Assembly (NCBI RefSeq): GCF_002261225.1
Contig: NZ_NEVM01000001.1
Span: 868,001-932,000, forward strand
Source of the DNA: Bordetella genomosp. 10
Lineage (GTDB): Bacteria; Pseudomonadota; Gammaproteobacteria; Burkholderiales; Burkholderiaceae_B
Direction of reading: 5' to 3'
DNA length: 64,000 bases
Shown here in pieces: positions 1 through 8,014 of this stretch (positions are counted from its first letter, which is position 1; every line of letters begins with the position of its first letter). The position numbers were made by a program, and so were the translations under genes. The notes under the pieces are model-generated. The model did not search any database. It was not told the DNA's origin and saw only the letters and a list, made by a program, of their open reading frames with translations.

Positions 1-15
1 CAGTAATCTCTTCAT
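1..15 (-). CDS. 5' end of a gene leaving the left edge (partial)
   Basis: Reading leftward, an ATG at 15-13 begins MKRLL and is preceded by a good ribosome-binding sequence (GGAGACAG). Only five codons lie in the window. The Lys/Arg-then-Leu start looks like a signal peptide, and the gene follows the enolase-superfamily gene on the same strand with a short gap. A Bug receptor, as seen beside most catabolic genes here, would fit, but this is inference from context only. Confidence 0.45.
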
Positions 16-83
16 GCCTGTCTCCTCTGGAATTCTGGGTATTCTGTTTTTCGTTTTCTGCTATCGGCGGCCCGCGCCTGCTT

Positions 84-1286
84 TTATCGGCGGCTGGTCC
101 GCACGACCGCGTCCTCGCGCTTCGCCACATCGGGATGCAGCCGCGTGCCCAGGCCGGCCGCCGTCGGCGCCAGCACCATGCCGCGCTCGACCACCGGCAG
201 CTCGGTCACCAGGTCGCGATACCAGGTGCTCAAGGTGGCGCGCACGACCTCCTGGAAGATCGCCGTCGGCGCGTGGATGGCCAGGTGCAGGCCGGCGACC
301 AGCGTCACCGGGCCGGTGCAGTCATGCGGCGCCAGCGGGCGCGCATAGGCCTGGGCCAGCGCGGCGATCTTGCGCCCCTCCGTCAGCCCGCCGCACCAGG
401 CCAGGTCCAGCATGACCACGTCCAGCGCGTCGCGCGCCAGCAGGTCGCGGAACGGCACCAGGCCGGCCAGCGTCTCGCTGCCGCACACCGGCACGCGCGT
501 CTGGCGGCGCAGGTCGGCCAGGGCCTGGACGTCGTCCATCTTGGCGATGGGATCTTCCGCCCAGAACACGCCGTAGTCTTCCAGCCCGCGGCAGATGCGC
601 GCCGCTGCGCCGGCCGTCCACATGCTGTGCAGCTCGCACATCACGTCGATGCGGTCGCCCACCGCGTCGCGGATCTTGCGGAAGGGTTCGAGCCCGCGCC
701 GAAGGTCCTCTGGTCCGATCAGGTGGCCGCCGGTGGCCGCCGCATAGCCGTCGAACGGCCATATCTTCATCGCCGTGTAGCCTTCTTCGAGCAGGCTCCC
801 GGCCAGCTCGCCCGCGTCGCGCATGAAGGCGATCTGGTCGTCGTAGGGGCCCTTGGGCGCCTCGGAGCCGTCCGTGCTGCGGCGCACGACGCCGGCGGTG
901 TTGTACGCGTAGCCCGCGCAGGTGTTGTAGGCGCGGATGCGGTCGCGCACGCCGCCGCCCATGGCGACGTAGACGGGGACGCCCTGGCGCTGGCCCGCCA
1001 GGTCCCATAGCGCGATATCGACGGCGCTGGCGGCGCGGACTTCCGCGCTGGCGCTGTGGAAACCCAGGTAAGGATTCATGAGTTGCTGCGACACCGCCTC
1101 GATATGCCGCGCGTCGCGCCCCAGCAGCCAGGGGGCGACCTGCTCGTGCAGGACGGCCTCCACGGCCTGCGCGCCGCGGAAGGACTCGCCCAGCCCGATC
1201 AGCCCCTCATCGGTTTCGATTTCCACCCAGATGAGATTGGGACGTTCGTTGATGCGGATGCTGCGTAGAGCCGTGATGGTCGCCAT
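84..1286 (-). CDS. Mandelate racemase/muconate lactonizing enzyme family protein (sugar-acid dehydratase-like)
   Basis: A 400-residue enolase-superfamily enzyme, normal length for the family. The N-terminal capping domain (about 1-125) is followed by a TIM barrel with K174, metal ligands E218 (in CELH), E244 (in AEDP) and E271 (in SETL), and a catalytic histidine in APHD near 321. The E-x-H at 218-220 resembles the D-x-H of galactonate dehydratase-type members, so dehydration of an aldonic or uronic acid is more likely than muconate lactonization; the substrate is unknown. The start MATITALRS is chosen because AGGA lies just upstream; longer in-frame starts would run into the divergent GntR promoter. 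It diverges from the GntR gene and is probably controlled by it. Confidence 0.85.
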   Translation of the reverse strand: MATITALRSIRINERPNLIWVEIETDEGLIGLGESFRGAQAVEAVLHEQVAPWLLGRDARHIEAVSQQLMNPYLGFHSASAEVRAASAVDIALWDLAGQRQGVPVYVAMGGGVRDRIRAYNTCAGYAYNTAGVVRRSTDGSEAPKGPYDDQIAFMRDAGELAGSLLEEGYTAMKIWPFDGYAAATGGHLIGPEDLRRGLEPFRKIRDAVGDRIDVMCELHSMWTAGAAARICRGLEDYGVFWAEDPIAKMDDVQALADLRRQTRVPVCGSETLAGLVPFRDLLARDALDVVMLDLAWCGGLTEGRKIAALAQAYARPLAPHDCTGPVTLVAGLHLAIHAPTAIFQEVVRATLSTWYRDLVTELPVVERGMVLAPTAAGLGTRLHPDVAKREDAVVRTSRR

Positions 1287-1409
1287 GCCCGGGTCCTGTC
1301 GAGGAGGGTTGGAAAAAGAGGCGCGGCGGCGTCGATACGCGGAAGGATTGCCGTCGCGGCTGTACGCATGCTCGGTTCGCGGCGTTACCATGTCAATGAA
1401 TCGGCAGAC

Positions 1410-1420
1410 TAGTATTACTA
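1410..1420. promoter_or_regulatory. Candidate GntR/FadR-type operator
   Basis: A perfect 11-bp inverted repeat, TAGTA-T-TACTA, lies in the 156-bp gap between the divergent enolase-superfamily gene and the FCD-type GntR gene. It matches the described FadR-subfamily half-site pattern (t.GTa-N-tAC.a). Position and match suggest the GntR protein controls both genes from here. Binding is inferred. Confidence 0.6.
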
Positions 1421-1442
1421 CTTCGGATCGAGCGAGGTCATC

Positions 1443-2183
1443 ATGGCCATCTCCCCGTTGAGCGATTTCGCCTACAAGCAAGTGCTGGCCATGGTCGAAG
1501 GCATGCAGCCCGACCAGCGCCTGCCCAGCGAGGAAGACCTGTCACGCAGGCTGGGAGTATCTCGGCCGGTATTGCGCCAGGCCCTGGCGCGGCTGCGCAC
1601 GGAAGGCTGGGTCCATGCCCGGCGCGGCGCGGGCAATTTCGTCGGCAAGCCGCCCGCGCTGCAAAGCGCCACCTTCGGTCCGCTGCACAGCATTCCCGAC
1701 ATGCGCAGCTTCCTGGAATTCCGCTGCCTGCTGGAAGCCGAAAGCGCGGCCTGCGCCGCCCGTTGCGGCGATCCCCGGTTGCAGGACGAAATCAGCCGGC
1801 GGCGGCGCCTGATGGAAAGCGCGCTGGCGCACGGCCAGCCCGGCATCGAGGAAGACATCGCCTTTCACGCGGCCATCGCCGCGGCGAGCGGCAACCGTTT
1901 CTTCAGCATGACCATGAACGCGCTGGCGGAGCAGACCCGGGTGTCCATCAAGCTGATCCGCGAGCTTTCGCCGCAGCCCATGGTGCGGCGCGCGGTGGAC
2001 GTGCGCAACGAGCATCGCGCCATCGACGACGCCATACGCGCGGGCGACCCCGACGCCGCGCGCGAGGCGATGCTGAATCATCTGCGCGGCGGATTGATGC
2101 GATTGTTCGGCAGCGAGGCGCGCGCCGCGGAGGGCGGCCATCCCCATGCGCATGGGGATGCGCCGGCGCCGGGAGGCTTATAA
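1443..2183 (+). CDS. GntR family regulator, FadR/FCD subfamily
   Basis: A 246-residue transcription factor. The N-terminal winged helix (about 8-70) has the typical LPSEEDLSRRLGVSRPVLRQAL recognition region and the wing sequence RRGAGNFV. The C-terminal FCD ligand-binding domain (about 85-225) carries the helical histidine pattern (FHAAIA; EHRAIDDAI; NHL) that usually holds a metal and an acidic ligand. Divergence from a sugar-acid enzyme fits a repressor released by a sugar acid or its product. GAGGT sits only 4-5 bases before this ATG, slightly close. The last residues (HPHAHGDAP) are encoded by a perfect 22-bp palindrome. Confidence 0.9.
   Translation: MAISPLSDFAYKQVLAMVEGMQPDQRLPSEEDLSRRLGVSRPVLRQALARLRTEGWVHARRGAGNFVGKPPALQSATFGPLHSIPDMRSFLEFRCLLEAESAACAARCGDPRLQDEISRRRRLMESALAHGQPGIEEDIAFHAAIAAASGNRFFSMTMNALAEQTRVSIKLIRELSPQPMVRRAVDVRNEHRAIDDAIRAGDPDAAREAMLNHLRGGLMRLFGSEARAAEGGHPHAHGDAPAPGGL
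2139..2160. promoter_or_regulatory. Perfect 22-bp palindrome, possible TetR operator
   Basis: The arms CATCCCCATGC and GCATGGGGATG abut with no spacer and no mismatch. The site lies inside the last codons of the GntR gene and just upstream of a TATAAT (2179-2184), about where the -35 region of the TetR promoter would be. This position suits a TetR autorepression site. It could instead be a chance consequence of the His-rich coding tail. Confidence 0.45.
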
Positions 2184-2200
2184 TGCGATGAATTGTTCAT
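2179..2200 (+). promoter_or_regulatory. TATAAT -10 element and inverted repeat before the TetR gene
   Basis: A consensus TATAAT (2179-2184) overlaps the GntR stop codon. It is followed at 2188-2200 by the inverted repeat ATGAA-TTG-TTCAT. No good TTGACA lies 17 bp upstream, where the 22-bp palindrome ends. Together they form a plausible regulated promoter for the TetR gene at 2250. Confidence 0.45.
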
Positions 2201-2249
2201 ATTTTTCCGGGCGTGGTTCGCCCAGGCATACGGAAAGGGAAAGCCATCC

Positions 2250-2906
2250 ATGACCGCCCGTCCCGGCCCCAAGATATCCTCGCGCAAGCAGCCCAAGCAG
2301 GCCCGCTCCACGGAATTGGTCGCGGCCATCCTGGAGGCCGCCGCGAAGGTGCTGGCGGAGGAGGGCGCGCCGCGCTTCACCACGGCGCGGGTGGCGGAGA
2401 AGGCGGGCGTCAGCATCGGCTCGCTGTACCAGTATTTCCCCAACAAGGCGGCCATCCTCTTTCGCCTGCAAAGCGACGAATGGCGGCAGACCCAGGACAT
2501 GCTGCGCGACATCCTGGAGGACGGCCGCCACCCGCCGCTCGCGCGCCTGCGCAAGCTGGTCCACGCCTTCTTCAAGTCCGAATGCGACGAGGCCGCCATG
2601 CGCACCGCCTTGAACGACGCCGCGCCGCTCTACCGCGATGCGCCCGAGACGCGCGAGGTGAAGGAGAGCGGGCAGCGCACCATCCAGGCCTTCCTGGAGG
2701 AAGCCCTGCCGCGCGCGCCGGCCGCCCAGCGGGCCCTGGCCGGCGAGGTGATCAATTCCACGCTGGGCGCCGTCGGCAAGCAATTCTCCGAACGGCCCCG
2801 CAAGACGGCGGAGATCGCCACCTACGCCGACGCCGTCGCCGACATGCTGTGCGCCTACCTGGAGAAGATCGCGGAGACCGGCGCGCGGCCGGCCAAGGCG
2901 AGGTAG
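2250..2906 (+). CDS. TetR/AcrR family regulator
   Basis: A 218-residue one-domain-plus-sensor repressor. The N-terminal helix-turn-helix is clear (about 20-65): ILEAAAKVLAEEGAPRFTTARVAEKAGVSIGSLYQYFPNK in outline, with the diagnostic GSLYQYFPNK. The helical C-terminal half is the variable ligand-binding part and does not reveal the ligand. GGAAAGGGA at 2232-2240 supports the start at MTARPG over an upstream in-frame ATG. A palindrome and a TATAAT lie directly upstream. The target genes are not obvious; the amidohydrolase-Bug pair downstream is one possibility. Confidence 0.88.
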   Translation: MTARPGPKISSRKQPKQARSTELVAAILEAAAKVLAEEGAPRFTTARVAEKAGVSIGSLYQYFPNKAAILFRLQSDEWRQTQDMLRDILEDGRHPPLARLRKLVHAFFKSECDEAAMRTALNDAAPLYRDAPETREVKESGQRTIQAFLEEALPRAPAAQRALAGEVINSTLGAVGKQFSERPRKTAEIATYADAVADMLCAYLEKIAETGARPAKAR

Positions 2907-3071
2907 TTTCCCCGGCTTCGCCGGTATGCCTGTCGGGGCCTCACCCGCTTCATTAGAAAAACTGCATTAGCGATAAACAAAAATTCGATATTCGCTGACG
3001 TCCGGAATCGCTAAGATGGCTTCCGTTCGAACAGGAGAAGGCCGGCCGCGGGTGGCCGGTCCCAGAAGAAA

Positions 3072-3914
3072 ATGGAAGAGACGACACTCGGCACGCCGGC
3101 GGGCGCGCGGAAGGCCTTGCCGCCCGGCGCCTGCGATTCCCATTTGCACCTCTACGATACGGCGATCATCGACGCCCCCGCGGCCCCCAATCCGCTGGCC
3201 GGCTGCACGGCCGGCCGCTACCGCGCCCTGCGCGACAGCCTGGGCCTGCGGCGCGCGGTGGTCGTCACCCCGGCGCCGCACGTGGTCGACAACCGCGTCA
3301 CCCTGGCCGCCATCCAGGCCCTGGGCGCGCGCGACACGCGCGGCGTGGGCGTGGTCTTTCCCGACGTGACGGACGCCGAGCTGCGGCGCCTGCACGAGGG
3401 CGGCATCCGCGGCATCCGCTTCACCGTCGCCATTCCCCGCACGGCCGTCACCCGCATCGACATGATCGAGGCCCTGGCGCCGCGCGTGCATGAGCTGGGC
3501 TGGCACGTGCAACTGCACATGACGCCGTCCCAGATCGTCGAGAGCCGGTCCATCATCGAGCGGCTGCCCTGCGCCATCGTGTTCGACCACCTGGCGCGCC
3601 TGGCCGACGGCCCCCTGGACGAACGCGCCTGGGCCATCGTGCAGGACCGGTTGCAGGCCGGCAAAACCTGGGTCAAGCTGTCCGGCTACTACCTGGCCGC
3701 GGATGCCGGCAAGGCGCGCGACGTGGCGAGAAAGCTCGCGGCGGCCGCCCCCGAGCGCATGGTCTGGGGCTCGGACTGGCCCCATCCCACCGAAATGCCC
3801 ACGCCGCCGGAGACGGCGCGCACCCTGGACGCCCTGGAGGACTGGATTCCCGACGCCGGCCAGCGCAAGCGCATCCTGGTCGACAACCCCGAGCAGCTAT
3901 ACGGTTTCGAATAA
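3072..3914 (+). CDS. Amidohydrolase family (2-pyrone-4,6-dicarboxylate lactonase-like)
   Basis: A 280-residue TIM-barrel metal-dependent hydrolase of the amidohydrolase_2 group. It starts with the metal motif CDSHLHLYD (HxH near residue 23) and ends with WGSDWPHP, holding the conserved Asp. The central HMTP and VFDHLAR strands contribute further histidines. LigI-like members hydrolyse lactones or pyrones of dicarboxylic acids, so the substrate is probably a cyclic ester of a dicarboxylic acid, but this cannot be fixed from sequence. The Bug receptor gene follows 16 bp downstream, so uptake and hydrolysis of the same acid is likely. Confidence 0.8.
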   Translation: MEETTLGTPAGARKALPPGACDSHLHLYDTAIIDAPAAPNPLAGCTAGRYRALRDSLGLRRAVVVTPAPHVVDNRVTLAAIQALGARDTRGVGVVFPDVTDAELRRLHEGGIRGIRFTVAIPRTAVTRIDMIEALAPRVHELGWHVQLHMTPSQIVESRSIIERLPCAIVFDHLARLADGPLDERAWAIVQDRLQAGKTWVKLSGYYLAADAGKARDVARKLAAAAPERMVWGSDWPHPTEMPTPPETARTLDALEDWIPDAGQRKRILVDNPEQLYGFE

Positions 3915-3930
3915 CTATCCGGAGACACAT

Positions 3931-4902
3931 ATGCAACGCTTCCAACGCATCCGCAGGGGATTGCTCCTGTCCGCCGTCCTGGCGGCCGCCCCGATCGCCG
4001 CCCAGGCCGCCTGGCCGGAACAACCCATCCGCCTCATCGTGCCCTATGCCGCGGGCGGCGGCGCCGACAACGTCGCGCGCGTCATCGCCGGTCCCCTGGG
4101 CGAGAAGCTGGGCCAGAGCATCATCGTGGAAAACCGCCCGGGCGCCGGCGCGACCATCGCCGAGGGCGTGGTGGCCCGCTCCGCGCCGGACGGCTACACG
4201 GTGCTGTACGACACCTTCACCTATGCCGTGAACGCCTCGTTGCGCAAGCTCAACTTCAACCCGTCCAAGGACCTGACGCCGGTGGCGATCACCGCCACGG
4301 CGCCGCTGATCCTGGTGGTGAATCCCAAGGTCAAGGCGAACACCCTGGCCGAGTTCGTGACGCTGGCCAAGAATCCCGACAACAAGGTGACCTACGCCTC
4401 CTACGGCATCGGCAGCGCGGCCCACCTGGCCGCCGAACTGCTGGCGCGCGACGCCGGCCTGAGCATGCTGCACATTCCCTACAAGGGCGGCGCGCCCGCG
4501 CTGGTGGACCTGGTGGGCGGACAGGTGAACGCCTATTTCGCCAATGCCTCGTCCGGCCTGCCTTACGTCCGCAACGGCACGCTGCGCGCGCTGGCGGTGT
4601 CGTCGTCCAAGCGGCTGAATACGCTGCCCGACGTCCCCACCGTGGCGGAAAGCGGCTATCCCGGCTTCGAGGTGCTGGAATGGCACGGCGTGTTCGTCCC
4701 GCACGGCACGCCGCCGGAGGCGGCCAGGAAGCTCGCCGACGCGGTCCAGGCGGTCATCAGCTCGCCCGACGTGGTCAAGCGCCTGAACAGCCTGGGCATC
4801 GATCCCAGCCCCATTCCGCCGTCCGGCGCGCAGGCCTACATCGACGACCAGGTCAAGCGCTGGTCGACCCTGATCAAGGACCGGAACATTTCCCTGGAAT
4901 AA
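3931..4902 (+). CDS. Bug family tripartite tricarboxylate transporter substrate-binding protein
   Basis: A 323-residue periplasmic receptor, standard length for Bug/TctC. The Sec signal peptide is about 27 residues (RIRRGLLLSAVLAAAPIAAQA). The family marks are present: PIRLIVPYAAGGGAD, VENRPGAG, APDGYT, HIPYKGGAPAL and LPDVPTVAESGYPGFE. These proteins usually bind carboxylates through the two loops beginning at the PYAAGG and ATIAEG regions. The start is fixed by GGAG at 3921-3924. It pairs with the upstream amidohydrolase; no TctA/TctB partner is nearby. Confidence 0.93.
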   Translation: MQRFQRIRRGLLLSAVLAAAPIAAQAAWPEQPIRLIVPYAAGGGADNVARVIAGPLGEKLGQSIIVENRPGAGATIAEGVVARSAPDGYTVLYDTFTYAVNASLRKLNFNPSKDLTPVAITATAPLILVVNPKVKANTLAEFVTLAKNPDNKVTYASYGIGSAAHLAAELLARDAGLSMLHIPYKGGAPALVDLVGGQVNAYFANASSGLPYVRNGTLRALAVSSSKRLNTLPDVPTVAESGYPGFEVLEWHGVFVPHGTPPEAARKLADAVQAVISSPDVVKRLNSLGIDPSPIPPSGAQAYIDDQVKRWSTLIKDRNISLE

Positions 4903-4917
4903 GCCGATCACTTGCAC

Positions 4918-4941
4918 CGCGCCGCGCCGCGTCGCGGCGCG
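4918..4941. terminator. Hairpin between convergent Bug genes
   Basis: Nine-bp arms CGCGCCGCG and CGCGGCGCG with a 6-base loop fill the short gap between two convergent genes. There is no T-run on either side, so it is at best a weak or Rho-assisted bidirectional terminator. Confidence 0.4.
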
Positions 4942-5994
4942 TCAGTCCACCCGGGCCCCGGACTCCTTCACGGCCTTGGACCATTTGGCGGCGTCTTCGT
5001 GCAGCACCGCCAGGAATGCCTTGCTGCTGCCGCCGATCACCTCGCCGCCGTCGGCCTGGATGGTCTTGACGACGTCGGGCGAGCGCAAGGCCTCGTTGGC
5101 CGCCTCGTTCAGGATGTCGACGACGGCTTGCGGCGTTTTCGCCGGCACGAAGAAGCCGTACCAGGTCCCCGCGTTGAATCCCGGATAGCCGGCCTCCGCG
5201 ATGGTCGGCACGTCGGGCAGCGAGGCGCTGCGCCTGTCGGCCGATACCGCCACGGCGCGCAGTTGGCCGGCCCTGATCTGGCCGAAGGAGGTGGGGATGG
5301 ACGACATCATCAAGTCGTCGCGGCCGGCGATGGTATCGGTCAGCGCCGAGCTGGCTCCCTTGTAGGGGATGTGCGAGAGCTGGATCCCGGCCGCCTGCTG
5401 GAACAGCACGCTGGTCAGGTGCGAGACCGTGCCGCTGCCCGGCGTGGCCAGGTTCAGGTTCTTGCCCTGCGCATTGGCCTTGCGCGCCGCGGCGACGATG
5501 TCGGCCAGCGTGCGGAACGGCGAGTGGGTCGGCACCACGACCACATTGGGCGCGTTGGACAGCCGGATCACGGGAATGAAACTCTTGAACGTGTCGTAGG
5601 ACACGTTGGAATAGAGATAGGGGTTGATCACCATCTGCGAGGTCTGCCCCAGCAGGACGGTGTAGCCGTCCGGCGCCGCATTGGCGACGCGTACCGCGCC
5701 GATGATGCCGTTGGCGCCCGGCACGTTCTCCACCACGAAGGACGTCTTCAGCAGTTGGCTCATCTTGACGCTGACGACCCGCGCCATCAGGTCCATGCCG
5801 CCGCCGGCGCCGGTGGGGACGATGACCGTGACCGGCGCGCCGGGATAGCCGCCCGCGCGCGCCTCGCCGGCCAGGCCCGCGAGGGCCAGGGACAATACCG
5901 GCAATATCGCGCGCAACGATACGCCCGCGCGCCGGCCCCGCCGGGCCCCGGGCCAGTCGCGCCCGGGCAGCCTCCTCGTCTTGGTGGTGTTCAT
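4942..5994 (-). CDS. Bug family substrate-binding protein
   Basis: A 350-residue Bug/TctC receptor, slightly long because of a basic N-terminal extension before the signal core (VSLRAILPVLSLALAGLAGEARA). Family motifs: PVTVIVPTGAGGGMD, VENVPGANG, APDGYTVL, HIPYKGASSAL, LPDVPTIAEAGYPGF. It is the last gene of a minus-strand set after two MBL-fold genes, with a 53-bp gap upstream. The start at MNTTKTRR has only a modest ribosome site, and a later start within the basic leader is possible. Confidence 0.9.
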   Translation of the reverse strand: MNTTKTRRLPGRDWPGARRGRRAGVSLRAILPVLSLALAGLAGEARAGGYPGAPVTVIVPTGAGGGMDLMARVVSVKMSQLLKTSFVVENVPGANGIIGAVRVANAAPDGYTVLLGQTSQMVINPYLYSNVSYDTFKSFIPVIRLSNAPNVVVVPTHSPFRTLADIVAAARKANAQGKNLNLATPGSGTVSHLTSVLFQQAAGIQLSHIPYKGASSALTDTIAGRDDLMMSSIPTSFGQIRAGQLRAVAVSADRRSASLPDVPTIAEAGYPGFNAGTWYGFFVPAKTPQAVVDILNEAANEALRSPDVVKTIQADGGEVIGGSSKAFLAVLHEDAAKWSKAVKESGARVD

Positions 5995-6047
5995 CGCATG
6001 TCTCCGTCCGTTCGAATTGTTTTGCGGCGCCGGCGAACCCGGGCCGC

Positions 6048-6911
6048 CTAGCCGGGCGCCGTCTTGGGCAGGGCCTCGGCGGCCGCCGCCTTGGCCGCCG
6101 CCGCGGCGGCCAGGCCGTTCTCGGTGCCGGACTCCGGCACGGCGCTGCCGTACAACAGGCCTTCCTTGATCTTGGGCACGGTCCGCCGCGGATCGAGGAT
6201 GGGCAGGCCGTGGGTGGGCGCGATGACGCGCACGTCCAGCCGGTCCAGCAGCCATTGCAGCCGCTCGACATAGATGTTCATGTCGGTGAACTTGGTCCAG
6301 AACAACGCCCGGTCGGCGAAGACGGCGGACACTTCGGGGATGTTCAGCGAAATGGCTTCTTCGGCGAAGTGGCCGCAATGGCCGTCCTCGTGATAATGGC
6401 TGTACGCGAAGCCGTCGCCGGGGAACAGCACGCGCGCCTGGTGATCGAAGCCCCACCAGGTGGTGCGCAGGTCGCGGATGACCGGCTCCACCAGTTCGAA
6501 CGTGCGTCCGCCCAGGTCGACCCGGTCGCCGCCGCGCATCTCCCGCAGGCGATGCGCGTACTGCGGGAAGGCCAGGTGGTAATCGCAGATGTCGCCGCAC
6601 ACGACCGCCTCCGGATACCGATGCAGCACGCGGCCCAGCCCGCCGGAATGCGGCGTTTCCTGGTGCGTGACGAAAAGGTATTTCAGGGGCGCCTTGCCCG
6701 CCAGCAGGGATTCCATCTGCGCGTTTATCAGCGGGAAGTCCTTGGGATGCCCGGTCTCGATCAGCATGGAAGCGGTCTCGCCGATCAGGAGGAAGGCCGC
6801 GTTGTACGTGTGATAGATCTTGCCGTTGGCCTGCTGCTCCAGGCAATCGCCCAGCCAGAACACGCCCGGCGCCAGTTGCCGCGGCATCGGTTTCTTGCTC
6901 ACCGTCATCAT
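6048..6911 (-). CDS. MBL-fold metallo-hydrolase (flavodiiron/ODP-like)
   Basis: A 287-residue metallo-beta-lactamase-fold protein. The metal motif reads THQETPHSGG, resembling the H-x-E-x-D-H of flavodiiron proteins but with Pro replacing Asp. A later FPGDGF carries the bridging Asp and APTHGLPI carries a C-terminal His. This favours a diiron, oxygen- or NO-type or related redox role over classic lactamase chemistry; the substrate is unknown. The Ala-rich tail (about 20 residues) looks disordered. The ATG overlaps the stop of the upstream MBL gene (ATGA), with GAGGT as ribosome site, so the two are translationally coupled. Confidence 0.72.
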   Translation of the reverse strand: MMTVSKKPMPRQLAPGVFWLGDCLEQQANGKIYHTYNAAFLLIGETASMLIETGHPKDFPLINAQMESLLAGKAPLKYLFVTHQETPHSGGLGRVLHRYPEAVVCGDICDYHLAFPQYAHRLREMRGGDRVDLGGRTFELVEPVIRDLRTTWWGFDHQARVLFPGDGFAYSHYHEDGHCGHFAEEAISLNIPEVSAVFADRALFWTKFTDMNIYVERLQWLLDRLDVRVIAPTHGLPILDPRRTVPKIKEGLLYGSAVPESGTENGLAAAAAAKAAAAEALPKTAPG

Positions 6912-7858
6912 CGCACCTCGTCCCGGTCCACGTATCTGGGTTCGACCATGCGCCGGTCCAGGCCGCGCAGCACGTCGTCCAGCATCTGGTACTGGCGCCG
7001 CACCAGTTCCCTGCCACGCAGGATGCGGCCATAGCCGGGCGCGATGGTCTCGATGTCGTATTTGTCGAAGACGTCGCCCAGCTTGCGCCGCAGCGCGTCG
7101 GTGCTGCCGCCTTCCAGCCACCAGTAGCGGGTGTTCAGGAGGAAGCTGCGGATATGCGCGGCGCTGGTGCGGTTGTCGTCGGCGGTCGTCGTCCAGGGGC
7201 CGTTCTCGTCCTGCGACCACTCATGCGAGAACGTGTCGGACGTGAACAGGGTGCGCGTCGCGGCGTCGTACATCCAGCGCGTGCTGATCAGGCGTATGGG
7301 CGCCTGGAAGGCCTGCAAGGGGCGGTGCTCGCCGCGGCCGACGTGCAGCGTGGCGGCGCGCCCGACCAGCGTGGTCTTGAGCGCGTAGCCGTCGTCCGGG
7401 CCGCCGGCGGCGTCGGAGCGCCCGCCGAAGTCCACCCACTTGGCGGCGTCGGCGTTGCCCGAATAGCATTGCTCGACATCGAAGGCGGCCGCGATCGCCT
7501 CGACGTTGCACACCGACATGTACTCGTTGATGCGCATCGGGAAGACCGACAGGGAATCGCCCGGCGCCAGCAGCGAGCCGATCTGCCCGATCAGCGAGCG
7601 CTGGTGCGCCGTATAGCCGCTGTCGAGCAGCAGCGCGCGGTCGTCGTGCTTGAGCAGGTAGCAGTTCGACGGCGCGTAGCCGCGCGCGGTGGACGGATAA
7701 GCGCTGACGCGGCCCGCGAGCCGCATGATGTTGTGCAGGGCATAGAGCTGGCGGTCGGCCAGGACGGTGATGTGGCTGGCGTGGCTGGCGTGGGTGTCGT
7801 GGCCGGCGGGTGCGTCGGCCGGGCGGACGGCGGGCCGGCTGGAGCGTAGTGTCTGCAT
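6908..7858 (-). CDS. MBL-fold protein with degenerate metal site (paralogue of neighbour)
   Basis: A 316-residue protein of the same fold as the next gene (LLLDSG, a TSDTFSHEW strand, a common APGYGRIL end). At the place of the H-x-E-x-D-H motif it reads FPMRINEYMS, with none of the histidines, and the C-terminal His is Tyr (APGYG). Only the TSD Asp is kept. A catalytically dead or differently liganded partner of the downstream MBL protein is inferred. The start MQTLRSS was chosen because the longer reading begins in low-complexity sequence; the ribosome site is weak, so the start is uncertain. Confidence 0.65.
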   Translation of the reverse strand: MQTLRSSRPAVRPADAPAGHDTHASHASHITVLADRQLYALHNIMRLAGRVSAYPSTARGYAPSNCYLLKHDDRALLLDSGYTAHQRSLIGQIGSLLAPGDSLSVFPMRINEYMSVCNVEAIAAAFDVEQCYSGNADAAKWVDFGGRSDAAGGPDDGYALKTTLVGRAATLHVGRGEHRPLQAFQAPIRLISTRWMYDAATRTLFTSDTFSHEWSQDENGPWTTTADDNRTSAAHIRSFLLNTRYWWLEGGSTDALRRKLGDVFDKYDIETIAPGYGRILRGRELVRRQYQMLDDVLRGLDRRMVEPRYVDRDEVR

Positions 7859-8014
7859 TCCGATACTCGCGGTGCTGCCGGGGCAGCGGGTCTGGGAGTC
7901 GGAACGATTATGGGAGTGCGCCCCGCGCGCCGCCATCGCCCTGGACGTATGTGGACATGGGCCAGGAGCGATGGAACAAAGCGCCGGCGCGGGCTAAGGT
8001 CGGTGCCTATGGAT

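Noticed and set aside
62..94. Direct repeat TATCGGCGGC (62-71 and 85-94) as an attachment site
   Set aside because: Only 10 bp, next to a gene end, with no integrase or mobile genes nearby.
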